The notes: a model not told the origin generated them from the sequence alone. A stretch of 9,823 nt of DNA from CAZWRK01 sp964635875 (GCA_964635875.1 CAZWRK010000143.1:1-9823); one strand, 5' to 3'. Shown: positions 1-6,506, counted from the stretch's first letter. Translations and numbers: made by a program.

Positions 1-750
1 TTATTCGCTGACCAAAACTTTGCGGCCGTTGAGCGGCTGCACCGGACGGGCGTTGCCGGTGTAGAGCTTTTTGAATGTCGATAGCTGCGCGCGCGACAGC
101 GTGACCGGCTCTTTTAGCACATGCCAGCTCACTTCTTCGCTGCAAGGTGGGGTGGTGAGCGAGCCGGTGAAGGCGTAATAGGTTTGTTTAGTGGGCAAAA
201 TGCTGGTGACGTCAAAGCCGCCTTCTAGTGGCTGTTTGTCGCCTGCTTTAGCGGGTAAGTGGCTAAAGACCGACTTGAGGGCGGTGTTGGCGTTGCCTTG
301 TTTGAAGAGTACCGCGACGACGGCAAGGCGGCCTTCGGCGTCTTTATGCACCAAGTGCGCGACCAGCGGATAGTTTCTGCCGTTGATTTTTTCTTCGCTC
401 GGGGTGTGGAAGTGGAATTGCAAGAGCTTGTACTCTGCGCTGTTAAAATTGGCGCTCCCGCCATCTTGCAGGCCGATTTGAATGGTATGGCCGTTATTGA
501 TGATTTCTGCAGGGGTGGCGTTGTAGTGGAATTCAATCGGCTTCAAATCGCCTTTGGTGGCTTTGCCCGTTTCGATGTTGATCGGGGATTGGTGTTTGCC
601 CAGTTTGCAGGTCTTAAAGTTTTCATCCATATCCCCCCAATGGGCTGCACCGTGTTTGCCGCCATAGCCCCAGTGCGGGCCTTCTGCATGCGCGGTCGAA
701 AAAGCCAAGGCACCTGTCAACGTAGCGGCCATCAAAAATGTTTTTTTCAT
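1..750 (-). CDS. cah: Periplasmic alpha-class carbonic anhydrase
   Basis: This 249-residue protein should interconvert CO2 and bicarbonate in the periplasm. Residues 1-22 form a Sec signal peptide (MKKTF, hydrophobic core, cleavage near AHA). The mature part has the alpha-CA landmarks: HWGY and HWGD near the start, QSPINIE at 54-60, and the zinc ligands H113 and H115 (QFHFH) and H132 (AHLVH). The gatekeeper Glu is E119 (PSEE), the Thr pair is T199/T200 (SLTTPPC), and the likely proton-shuttle His is H88 (NNGHTI). C48 and C203 match the disulfide of bacterial alpha-CAs such as the Neisseria enzyme. Length is normal for the family. V130 sits where most alpha-CAs have a Glu that hydrogen-bonds the third zinc His (Glu117 in human CA II). 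The start follows a purine-rich AAAGGG/ACAGG stretch. The gene is divergent from the EamA transporter gene. Family assignment is very sure; full activity is inferred. Confidence 0.96.
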   Translation of the reverse strand: MKKTFLMAATLTGALAFSTAHAEGPHWGYGGKHGAAHWGDMDENFKTCKLGKHQSPINIETGKATKGDLKPIEFHYNATPAEIINNGHTIQIGLQDGGSANFNSAEYKLLQFHFHTPSEEKINGRNYPLVAHLVHKDAEGRLAVVAVLFKQGNANTALKSVFSHLPAKAGDKQPLEGGFDVTSILPTKQTYYAFTGSLTTPPCSEEVSWHVLKEPVTLSRAQLSTFKKLYTGNARPVQPLNGRKVLVSE

Positions 751-770
751 CCTGTTTTATCCCTTTGCGT

Positions 771-801
771 ATTGTTCTCGGTGGCAGATAAATGACGTCA
801 A
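771..801 (-). promoter_or_regulatory. Possible promoter of the carbonic anhydrase gene
   Basis: On the minus strand, TTGACG (796-801; 5 of 6 to the -35 consensus) is followed after 19 bp by AACAAT (771-776; 4 of 6 to the -10 consensus), about 20 bp before the start codon. The spacer is long and the -10 is imperfect, so this is a weak call. The -35 lies inside a perfect TGACGTCA palindrome (793-800). Confidence 0.25.
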
Positions 802-837
802 GAGCAGCCACCTAGCCTCTCTTGGACTTAAGACTAG

Positions 838-861
838 CATTTGCAGATCGCATAGCAAATG
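838..861. repeat. Inverted repeat CATTTGC-N10-GCAAATG
   Basis: Perfect 7-bp arms (838-844 and 855-861) flank 10 bp in the divergent region between the carbonic anhydrase and EamA genes. There is no T-tract, so it is not an intrinsic terminator. Position and symmetry suit an operator for a dimeric regulator, but no regulator is known and no flanking gene encodes one. The rest of 751-949 shows only the weak promoter signals listed separately. Confidence 0.4.
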
Positions 862-911
862 GTGATTGATGACGGGAGCGAGGGGTGCGATATCATTTTG
901 TCATGATGACT

Positions 912-920
912 TGGCATAAT
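912..920 (+). promoter_or_regulatory. Extended -10 promoter for the EamA transporter gene
   Basis: TGGCATAAT matches the extended -10 pattern TGnTATAAT with one mismatch. It lies about 30 bp before the ATG at 950, which would give a start site near 927 and a short leader. The -35 region is poor, as is usual for extended -10 promoters. A perfect small palindrome, GTCAT-G-ATGAC (900-910), abuts it on the upstream side and could be an operator. Confidence 0.4.
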
Positions 921-949
921 GCGCCGATCTATTTTGGAGCCTCATCCCT

Positions 950-1906
950 ATGTCTGCTTCGATTGCTTTGCCATTCCCGCAAAGCATCGCTTCCCATAAA
1001 GGCGTTTGGCTGGCGATGTTGTCTGCCGTTGGCTTTTCTGCCAAAGCGATCTTTGTCAAATTGGCTTACCAATATCACGTTGATCCAATTACGCTTTTAA
1101 CCCTGCGGATGCTCTGCGCACTGCCTTTTTTTCTGTGGATGGCGCTCGGCCGTCCTCGTGATCGTGGATATGCTCGGTTTGGCTGTTCGGCATGGCTGGG
1201 GCTGATTGTGTTGGGATTGCTAGGCTATTACTTGGCGAGTGTGTTTGACTTTATCGGCTTGCAATATATTTCATCGGCACTTGAGCGTTTAGTGTTGTAT
1301 CTCTACCCGACTTTTGTGTTGTTGTTTTCAGTGTGGTTCTTTCGGCGGCAGATTCGTCAGCAAGATTTCGCGGCCTTGTTGCTGTGTTACGCCGGTATTG
1401 GCTTGGCGGTGATGCACGATTGGCGCTATGCCTTATCGGGGCAAGAGGTCTTGATCGGTGTGTTGTGGGTGCTGGCGTGCGCGGTGAGCTATGCCCTGTA
1501 TTTGGTCGGGGCGGGGGAGTTAGTCAAACGCCTCGGCGCGATCCAAATGGCGGCATGGGCGGGCATTGTTTCGACTTTGGCGATTGTGGTGCATTTTTTG
1601 GTTTCGCAGCCTCTCTCGAACTTGATTCAGCCGTTGCCGGTTTACGGCTACGCACTGGCGATGGGCACGCTGAGCACGGTGTTGCCGGTGGTGCTGATGA
1701 ACGAAGCGATGCGCATGATTGGCGCAAATCGCATGGCGATGGTGTCGACGCTCGGGCCGATGGTGACGCTGATCTTAGGCTGGGCTTTTTTGGGTGAGGC
1801 TTTGTCGATGACGCAGATGATGGGTGCAACCTTGGTGGTTGGTGGCGTGATTGTGGTCAATCTCAAAGAATTGCCATCGTTTATGGTGAATGGGCATCAC
1901 GCCTAG
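950..1906 (+). CDS. EamA/DMT-superfamily inner-membrane transporter
   Basis: This 318-residue hydrophobic protein has the two EamA repeats of the drug/metabolite transporter superfamily, at roughly residues 18-155 and 165-305, with about ten membrane helices. Family signs include GVWLAMLSAVGFSAKAIFVK at the start. At the end of repeat 1, FIGLQYISSALERLVLYLYP precedes a helix and a basic loop (FRRQIRQ). At the end of repeat 2 are GPMVTLILGWAFLGEAL and a last helix, GATLVVGGVIVV. These proteins usually export small metabolites or amino acids, but the substrate cannot be read from sequence. The start at 950 has a GGAG ribosome site 10 bp upstream. It is transcribed alone: the carbonic anhydrase gene is divergent and the DUF454 gene ends 9 bp after its stop on the other strand. 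No hairpin terminator is visible between the two stops. Confidence 0.92.
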   Translation: MSASIALPFPQSIASHKGVWLAMLSAVGFSAKAIFVKLAYQYHVDPITLLTLRMLCALPFFLWMALGRPRDRGYARFGCSAWLGLIVLGLLGYYLASVFDFIGLQYISSALERLVLYLYPTFVLLFSVWFFRRQIRQQDFAALLLCYAGIGLAVMHDWRYALSGQEVLIGVLWVLACAVSYALYLVGAGELVKRLGAIQMAAWAGIVSTLAIVVHFLVSQPLSNLIQPLPVYGYALAMGTLSTVLPVVLMNEAMRMIGANRMAMVSTLGPMVTLILGWAFLGEALSMTQMMGATLVVGGVIVVNLKELPSFMVNGHHA

Positions 1907-1915
1907 CGGCGGCGT

Positions 1916-2308
1916 TTAGTGGTGGGCACGCGATGGAATTCGCTCCACCACAATCATCAGTACGATGCCGAGCACGACCAAACCGAGCTGAATCCACGGC
2001 CGTCCGGCCATCAAATACACCGAAGAACTAAACGACACCAGCATCATCACTTGCGCGAGCCGCTTGGCGCGAATCGGAATCGTGCGGTGCGTTTCCCATT
2101 CCCGAATCAAAGGCCCGAAAAGGCGATGTTCCAACATTTTTTGGTGCAGTCGTGGCGAGCCGCGTGCAAAGCAGGCCGCAGCCAGTAGCACAAACGGCGT
2201 GGTCGGCATCACCGGCAAAAATGCACCGATAATGCCCGCGATCAGCGCAATCCAGCCAAGCACCAGCATCAAAATACGCATCCAAGGCGAGCAGGTGGGT
2301 GGAGTCAT
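1916..2308 (-). CDS. DUF454 (YbaN-like) inner-membrane protein
   Basis: This is a 130-residue small membrane protein of unknown biochemical role. It has the DUF454 core: one or two N-terminal helices (LMLVLGWIALIAGIIGAFL), then PVMPTTPFVLLAAACFARGS, SPRLHQKML, LFGPLIREWETHRTIP with a basic stretch, and a final hydrophobic segment at about residues 104-122. E. coli YbaN is about the same length. The frame stays open to an ATG at 2392, which would add 28 mostly polar residues. I chose the ATG at 2308 because GAGGGA lies 3 bp upstream, the length fits the family, and no ribosome site precedes 2392. It is tail-to-tail with the EamA gene and divergent from the quinone oxidoreductase gene. Family is sure; function is unknown. 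Confidence 0.9.
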   Translation of the reverse strand: MTPPTCSPWMRILMLVLGWIALIAGIIGAFLPVMPTTPFVLLAAACFARGSPRLHQKMLEHRLFGPLIREWETHRTIPIRAKRLAQVMMLVSFSSSVYLMAGRPWIQLGLVVLGIVLMIVVERIPSRAHH

Positions 2309-2311
2309 CGT

Positions 2312-2317
2312 TCCCTC
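2312..2317 (-). promoter_or_regulatory. Ribosome binding site deciding the DUF454 start
   Basis: On the minus strand GAGGGA-acg-ATG is a clear Shine-Dalgarno for the start at 2308. The upstream in-frame ATG at 2392 has nothing comparable, which argues against the 158-residue form. Confidence 0.65.
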
Positions 2318-2349
2318 GTTCTTCAGTGGCTCAAAGGCATAGTCATGTT

Positions 2350-2378
2350 CATGATAGATATTTGATCGGCGTATCATG
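2350..2378. repeat. Inverted repeat CATGATA-N15-TATCATG
   Basis: Perfect 7-bp arms at 2350-2356 and 2372-2378 lie between the divergent DUF454 and quinone oxidoreductase genes. Their centres are 22 bp apart, about two helical turns, as expected for two half-sites on one DNA face. TATCAT (2372-2377) also resembles a plus-strand -10. No T-tract follows. Operator function is a guess. Confidence 0.35.
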
Positions 2379-2406
2379 CGTTTTTTAGCCATCAGGAATC
2401 GTCAAT

Positions 2407-3384
2407 ATGTATGCCATTTTGCAATCTACAACCGGCGGCCGTGAGACTTTGGCGTGGCAGCGTTGCGAGAGACCGCAGCCGCAAGCGCATCAATTATTGG
2501 TGCGCGTGCGTGCGGCAGGCGTCAACCGTGCCGACATTGTGCAGCGCGAAGGCCGTTACCCCGCACCGGCAGGCGATTCGCCGATTTTAGGTTTGGAATT
2601 GGCCGGAGAGGTGGTGGCGATTGGCCAAGACGTGACCGGTTTTGCGATTGGCGATGCGGTGTTTGGCTTGGTTGGCGGTGGGGCGTATGCCGAATATGCG
2701 GTGCTGGATGCGGCCTGTGCGATTCACAAACCCGAAGCGTTGACATGGGCGCAAGCCGCGAGCCTGCCCGAAGCATGGATGACGGCATGGTTTAACGTGG
2801 TCGAGATTGCGCAACTGCAAGCCGGAGAGTCGCTACTGGTTCATGCCGGCGCAAGCGGCGTGGGTTCGGCGGCGATTCAGTTGGCGAACTGGCTCGGGGC
2901 CACGGCCTTCACCACTGTCGGCAGTGCCGAAAAGCAAGCCTATTGCCAAGCGCTGGGTGCGAAGTGTGCGGTCAATTATCACGAAGAAGATTTTTCCAGC
3001 GTGTTGCGGACCCAAGGCCGCGTCAATGTGGTGTTGGATTGCATTGGCGGCGCGTACCTCAAGCAGAATTTTTCAGTGTTGGCGAATGATGGGCGCTTAA
3101 TTGTGATTGGCTTAATGGGCGGCGCAAAAACTGAAATCGACCTTGGATTATTGCTGATGAAGCGGATTCGTTTAATGGGTTCGACCCTCCGCGCCCAGCC
3201 TTTAGCGGTAAAAGCGCGCTTAAGCACGGCGCTGGCGCAGAACATTGTGCCTGCGATTTTGGCGCAAAATCTTCAGCTCACGGTCGATCGGTGCTTTGCG
3301 TTGTCCGAAGCCGCCGAGGCGCATGACTATATGGAGCGCAACGCAAACTTGGGCAAGATTGTTCTGGTGCATACGCCCGAATAG
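2407..3384 (+). CDS. NAD(P)H quinone oxidoreductase, PIG3-type (zinc-free MDR family)
   Basis: This 325-residue cytoplasmic enzyme belongs to the medium-chain dehydrogenase/reductase superfamily. The N-terminal GroES-like catalytic domain spans about residues 1-125 (AAGVNRAD, GLELAGEVV, GDAVFGLVGGGAYAEY). The Rossmann domain carries the nucleotide loop HAGASGVGSAAIQLA at 146-160. The structural and catalytic zinc cysteines of alcohol dehydrogenases are absent, as in quinone oxidoreductases. AAGVNRAD, LPEAWMTAWFN and the pattern near DCIGG point to the PIG3/TP53I3 subgroup. It should reduce quinones or similar carbonyl compounds with NADPH; the physiological substrate is unknown. The ATG at 2407 has AGGAA at 2394-2398 as ribosome site, 8 bp upstream. 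It is complete, and the next gene begins 74 bp after its stop. Confidence 0.93.
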   Translation: MYAILQSTTGGRETLAWQRCERPQPQAHQLLVRVRAAGVNRADIVQREGRYPAPAGDSPILGLELAGEVVAIGQDVTGFAIGDAVFGLVGGGAYAEYAVLDAACAIHKPEALTWAQAASLPEAWMTAWFNVVEIAQLQAGESLLVHAGASGVGSAAIQLANWLGATAFTTVGSAEKQAYCQALGAKCAVNYHEEDFSSVLRTQGRVNVVLDCIGGAYLKQNFSVLANDGRLIVIGLMGGAKTEIDLGLLLMKRIRLMGSTLRAQPLAVKARLSTALAQNIVPAILAQNLQLTVDRCFALSEAAEAHDYMERNANLGKIVLVHTPE

Positions 3385-3458
3385 CACATCTCTCTATCTA
3401 AATAGCTAAAAGTACCTTTTCTATTCGCCATTCTTATGCCATTTTGCGATCATATTGA

Positions 3459-4244
3459 ATGTATTTCATGGCGATAAAGAATATGAGCGGTCAAATAGGC
3501 AAGGTGTGGTTGATTGGCGCAGGCCCGGGTGATGCAGAATTGCTCACCTTGAAAGCGGTTCGGGCGCTGCAAGAATCAGACGTGCTTTTAGTGGATGATT
3601 TAGTCTCCGAAGCGGTGCTGGCACACGCACGACCGGATGTTCAGCGGGTGTGGGTGGGGAAACGGGGCGGCTGTCGTTCGACCCCGCAAGCTTTCATCCA
3701 TCGCCTGATGGTGCGCTACGCCAAACAAGGTAAAACCGTGGGACGCGTTAAAGGCGGCGATCCGATGTTTTTCGGGCGCGGCGGTGAAGAGGCGGCTTAT
3801 TTGGCCGCGCATGGCGTGTCCTACGAGGTCGCCAATGGCCTGACGGCAGGACTGGTCGCCGCGAGCTTAAACGCCATTCCGCTGACCCATCGCGATCATT
3901 GCCGAGGCGTGACCTTTGTCACCGCACACACCCGTGAAGGCGGCGAACCGAATTGGGCGGCGCTGGCGCAGACCGGTACGACGTTGGTGATTTACATGGG
4001 CATGCACAAAATTGACGCAGTCTGCCAAGGCTTATTGGCCGCAGGCATGGCGGCAGCGATGCCGGTTGCCGTGATTGAGTCCGCCTCGACGCCAAAAGAG
4101 CGCCGCTGCGTCTCGGTGTTGTCCGAGATTGCTGCGGCTGCGCAAACCGCCGGTTTAGGCAGTCCGGCGGTGATTATTGTTGGCGACGTGGTGAGCGAGG
4201 CCAATGCGATTCAGACTTTGTTGGGCAAAACCTGTGTTGCATAA
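3459..4244 (+). CDS. cobA: Uroporphyrinogen-III C-methyltransferase (SUMT)
   Basis: This enzyme methylates uroporphyrinogen III at C-2 and C-7 with S-adenosylmethionine to give precorrin-2, the branch point to siroheme and cobalamin. The 261-residue protein has the class III tetrapyrrole methylase landmarks: VWLIGAGPGDAELLTLKA (16-33), VGRVKGGDPMFFGRGGEEA (94-112), NGLTAGLVAA followed by IPLTHRDHCRGVTFVTAH (140-157), TLVIYMGM (175-182), STPKERR and SPAVIIVGDVV near the end. It is stand-alone, without the CysG dehydrogenase/ferrochelatase domain, so the later siroheme steps must be encoded elsewhere. Three in-frame ATGs (3459, 3468, 3483) are possible and none has a good ribosome site. The ATG at 3483 would give the N-terminus usual for the family. 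Local differences include VDDLVS where YDxLVS is common, and CRGV for the usual ARSV-like stretch. It converges on the sensor kinase gene, with no obvious terminator in the 44-bp gap. Confidence 0.93.
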   Translation: MYFMAIKNMSGQIGKVWLIGAGPGDAELLTLKAVRALQESDVLLVDDLVSEAVLAHARPDVQRVWVGKRGGCRSTPQAFIHRLMVRYAKQGKTVGRVKGGDPMFFGRGGEEAAYLAAHGVSYEVANGLTAGLVAASLNAIPLTHRDHCRGVTFVTAHTREGGEPNWAALAQTGTTLVIYMGMHKIDAVCQGLLAAGMAAAMPVAVIESASTPKERRCVSVLSEIAAAAQTAGLGSPAVIIVGDVVSEANAIQTLLGKTCVA

Positions 4245-4288
4245 CGTGCTGAGAGGGCGGCCGCGCCGCGCCACCACAACGGCTCGGG

Positions 4289-5695
4289 CTAGTGTGCTGG
4301 CTTAATCAATGTGAGTGTAAACGCGGTGCGCTGCGCATCTGAGCGCACCTGAACCTCGCCGCCGTGACCTTCCACAATCGATTTCACAATCGCCAAGCCT
4401 AATCCCGCCCCATCGCTCCCGCGTTGGCGCGCGGGGTCCACTCGATAAAACCGGTCAAAAAGATGCGGTAAATGTTCGGGCGCAATCGCCGTGCCCGGAT
4501 TCGCCACTTCGACCGAAACACTTCGTTCTGTTTCGCTCAGGCGCACGGTAATGGTGTGATCGGCGGGGGTGTGGCGGATGGCATTTGACAGCAAATTGCT
4601 CAAGGCCCGCCGCAACATCAGCCGGTCGCCCAAAATCTGCGAGGCCTGCCCAATCTGCTGTAATTGCACCGATTTTTCTTCGGCAAGGGCTTCAAAGTAA
4701 TCAAATAGCGCGGTGATTTCCGCACCGAGATCGACTTGATCTGGCGTCGGAATACGCTGCTGTTTATCGGTTTTCGCAAGAAAAAGCATATCGCCGATCA
4801 TCTTCGCCATGCGCTCATATTCTTCTAAGTTCGAATACAAAATCTCCCGATAGGCTTCCGGTGGGCGTGGCTTGCCGAGGGCGACTTGCGTTTGCGTGGT
4901 GAGGTTGGTCACCGGCGTGCGCAGTTCGTGCGCGATATCGGCGGAAAAGTGCGAGAGGCGCTGAAAGCCTTCTTCGATTCGGCGCAGCATGTCATTAAAC
5001 GAGCGTGCTAATTCGGCTAGCTCAATCGGCACGGCGTCGGGGTCGAGTCGGGTGTGAAGCTGGTCGGAGCGAATGCCGCGAATGGTTTGGCGCATCTGCC
5101 GAATCGGCGCATGCCCCCGTTGCACCGCCAGCCAGACGAGCAGCGTGGTGAAAATACAGGCTGCAAGCGTGGTCAGCCAGAGGGTGTGCTGGAGTTTGTG
5201 CAAATAGTGGCGATGAAAATCCATCGCTGTCGCGGCGACAATTCTGAGCGCGCCTAAAGTCGGGTGCGCAAAAGCGATGACGGTGCCACGGTAGGTTTGA
5301 TCTTGTTCGGGCCAAATATACAGTTGGTCGGGGTTCAATTGCGTCACGGCGGGCGCACGGGCGGCGAGTCGTCCTAGGTCGGGGCCTTCCATGCGATAAA
5401 GAGGGCGGTTTTGCGCATCGGCGACATAAAAAAACACATTGTGATGCCCCATCACCGCTTGGCTTAAACGGGTGGTGAGGTCGGGGCCATCGTGGTCGGC
5501 ATGTGACAAGGTATCGCTCACTGACTGCACCACAACGCGCAATTCGTCGGCATCTTGCTCGGCAAAATGCGCGGCAATCGACTGCTGTACTAGCCAGCCA
5601 AAACTCAAAAACATTACGCTAATCGCGACCCCAATCCATAGGGTGAGGCGCACAGCCAGCGAAATCGGGCGGCGTTTAATCGGCATCGGGGACAT
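4289..5695 (-). CDS. cusS: Copper/silver-sensing histidine kinase, CusS/CopS type
   Basis: This 468-residue inner-membrane sensor kinase is inferred to respond to periplasmic Cu(I)/Ag(I) and to phosphorylate the adjacent regulator. TM1 is about residues 13-34, the periplasmic sensor 36-168 and TM2 about 170-191. A HAMP domain follows (RGHAPIRQM onward, about 192-245). The phosphoacceptor H256 lies in FSADIAHELRTP, the N box is LSNLLSNAIRHTP, the F box is LFDRFYRVDPAR and the G2 box is DGAGLGLAIVKS. VANPGTAI is the divergent G1 box typical of the heavy-metal subfamily. The sensor keeps H43-F44 in AHFAEQD and histidines in DFHRHY (H161, H163), similar to the metal-interface residues of E. coli CusS as I recall them. 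The start overlaps the regulator gene by 20 bp; an ATG at 5686 is also possible, and neither has a strong ribosome site. The overlap indicates translational coupling. It is complete and looks intact. Confidence 0.9.
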   Translation of the reverse strand: MSPMPIKRRPISLAVRLTLWIGVAISVMFLSFGWLVQQSIAAHFAEQDADELRVVVQSVSDTLSHADHDGPDLTTRLSQAVMGHHNVFFYVADAQNRPLYRMEGPDLGRLAARAPAVTQLNPDQLYIWPEQDQTYRGTVIAFAHPTLGALRIVAATAMDFHRHYLHKLQHTLWLTTLAACIFTTLLVWLAVQRGHAPIRQMRQTIRGIRSDQLHTRLDPDAVPIELAELARSFNDMLRRIEEGFQRLSHFSADIAHELRTPVTNLTTQTQVALGKPRPPEAYREILYSNLEEYERMAKMIGDMLFLAKTDKQQRIPTPDQVDLGAEITALFDYFEALAEEKSVQLQQIGQASQILGDRLMLRRALSNLLSNAIRHTPADHTITVRLSETERSVSVEVANPGTAIAPEHLPHLFDRFYRVDPARQRGSDGAGLGLAIVKSIVEGHGGEVQVRSDAQRTAFTLTLIKPAH

Positions 5696-6359
5696 CCAAG
5701 GTGTAGCCCATGCCGCGAATGGTTTGAATCAGCTTGGGTTGAAAATCGTCATCTATTTTGGCGCGTAGGCGACGAATGGCGACATCAATCGCATTGGTAT
5801 CGCTGTCAAAGTTCATATCCCACACTTGCGAGGCGATCAGCGAGCGCGGCAATACTTCGCCGCGTCGCCGCACCAAAAGCTCGAGCAAGGCAAATTCTTT
5901 ATTGCTGAGATGGATGCGCTGTCCGGCGCGGCTGACTTTTCGGCGCGGTAAATCCAGCGATAAATCAGCGACTTGTAAGGTATCAGCAGCAACGGGAACC
6001 ATGCCGCGTCGTAACAGCGTCCGAACGCGGGCGAGTAGTTCGGCAAAAGCAAAGGGCTTGACTAGATAGTCATCGGCACCGGCTTCGAGGCCTTTGACAC
6101 GATCATCTACGCTATCGCGTGCGGTCAGAAAGAGTACCGGCGTATGGCGGTCGGCCTGTCGCAGCGATTGCACAATCCGTAGTCCATCCACGTCCGGCAG
6201 CATGATATCGAGCACAATCAAATCATAGTGGCCGGTCATCGCAAGGTGATGGCCGTCTAATCCGGTGCGCGCTAAATCTAATACAAATCCCGCTTCGATT
6301 AGGCCTTGGCGCAGATAGTCGCCGGTTTTGATTTCGTCTTCGACAATCAGAATTTTCAT
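5676..6359 (-). CDS. cusR: Heavy-metal response regulator, OmpR family, CusR/CopR type
   Basis: This 227-residue DNA-binding regulator is the partner of the overlapping sensor kinase. The receiver domain (1-115) has the acidic pair E7/D8, phosphoacceptor D51 in VLDIMLPDVDG, T79 in FLTARD and K101 in YLVKPFAFAELLAR. The C-terminal winged helix (about 128-223) ends with the usual IRRLRAKID and IRGMGYTLD. KILIVEDEIKTGDYLRQGL is characteristic of the CusR/CopR/PcoR subgroup. The start at 6359 is preceded on the minus strand by AGGAA with suitable spacing. It is the first gene of a two-gene operon divergent from copA. The operator in the divergent region matches the known CusR target, so it probably controls copA-copB-cupredoxin and perhaps itself. 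It is complete. Confidence 0.94.
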   Translation of the reverse strand: MKILIVEDEIKTGDYLRQGLIEAGFVLDLARTGLDGHHLAMTGHYDLIVLDIMLPDVDGLRIVQSLRQADRHTPVLFLTARDSVDDRVKGLEAGADDYLVKPFAFAELLARVRTLLRRGMVPVAADTLQVADLSLDLPRRKVSRAGQRIHLSNKEFALLELLVRRRGEVLPRSLIASQVWDMNFDSDTNAIDVAIRRLRAKIDDDFQPKLIQTIRGMGYTLDVPDAD

Positions 6360-6407
6360 GGGGATTCCTATGGCTGGCGTGCTCCAGAGGTGCGGCCGCC
6401 CGCCACG

Positions 6408-6435
6408 AATAAAAGCAAGATGACAGGATTGTCAT
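6408..6435 (-). promoter_or_regulatory. Possible promoter of the regulator-kinase operon, overlapping the CusR box
   Basis: On the minus strand ATGACA (6430-6435; 5 of 6 to the -35 consensus) is followed by 16 bp and TTTATT (6408-6413; 4 of 6 to the -10 consensus). The -35 is one half of the CusR-type palindrome, so regulator binding would affect this promoter directly. The remaining 50 bp to the start codon are GC-rich and show no better candidate. Confidence 0.3.
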
Positions 6436-6436
6436 C
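6419..6436. promoter_or_regulatory. CusR/CopR-type copper-responsive operator (cop box)
   Basis: GATGACA-GGAT-TGTCATC is a perfect 7-bp inverted repeat around 4 bp. The E. coli CusR box is AAAATGACAANNTTGTCATTTT; the core here, ATGACAGGATTGTCAT, matches ATGACAANNTTGTCAT at all but one specified position. It is in the only divergent region between a CusR-type regulator and its expected targets. Its centre (6427.5) is about 53 bp upstream of the start site predicted from the TACACT -10 on the plus strand, a usual distance for an activator of this class. Confidence 0.85.
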
Positions 6437-6444
6437 AAGTGGTC

Positions 6445-6474
6445 ATGTTGGGGTGCGGGAGCGCTTTCTACACT
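6445..6474 (+). promoter_or_regulatory. Probable activated promoter of copA-copB-cupredoxin
   Basis: TACACT (6469-6474; 4 of 6 to the -10 consensus) is followed by about 32 bp to the copA ATG. The -35 region is poor: ATGTTG at 6445-6450 with 18 bp spacing, or TTGGGG at 6448-6453 with 15 bp. A weak -35 next to a strong operator is typical of a promoter that needs its activator. The exact start site is inferred. Confidence 0.4.
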
Positions 6475-6506
6475 GCACATATTCCAACAGTCTGGTGCGC
6501 GTCATC

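Noticed and set aside
259..795. 178-codon plus-strand open frame
   Set aside because: It is antisense to the carbonic anhydrase gene, has no family features, and has no ribosome site. The real gene on the other strand has a signal peptide and all catalytic motifs.
1333..1797. 154-codon plus-strand open frame within the transporter gene
   Set aside because: Alternative frame of the EamA gene with a Gly/Arg/Asp-rich shadow composition and no start signal.
3385..3458. Terminator or promoter between the quinone oxidoreductase and SUMT genes
   Set aside because: AT-rich sequence, but I found neither a stem with a T-tract nor a convincing -35/-10 pair.
4245..4288. GC-rich stretch between the convergent SUMT and kinase genes as a terminator
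   Set aside because: It contains a GCGGCCGC palindrome but no stable stem-loop with a T-tract in either direction.
6306..6506. Upstream extension of the multicopper oxidase frame
   Set aside because: It would overlap the 5' end of the regulator gene and the CusR box and bury the Tat signal inside the protein. The ATG at 6507 fits export.
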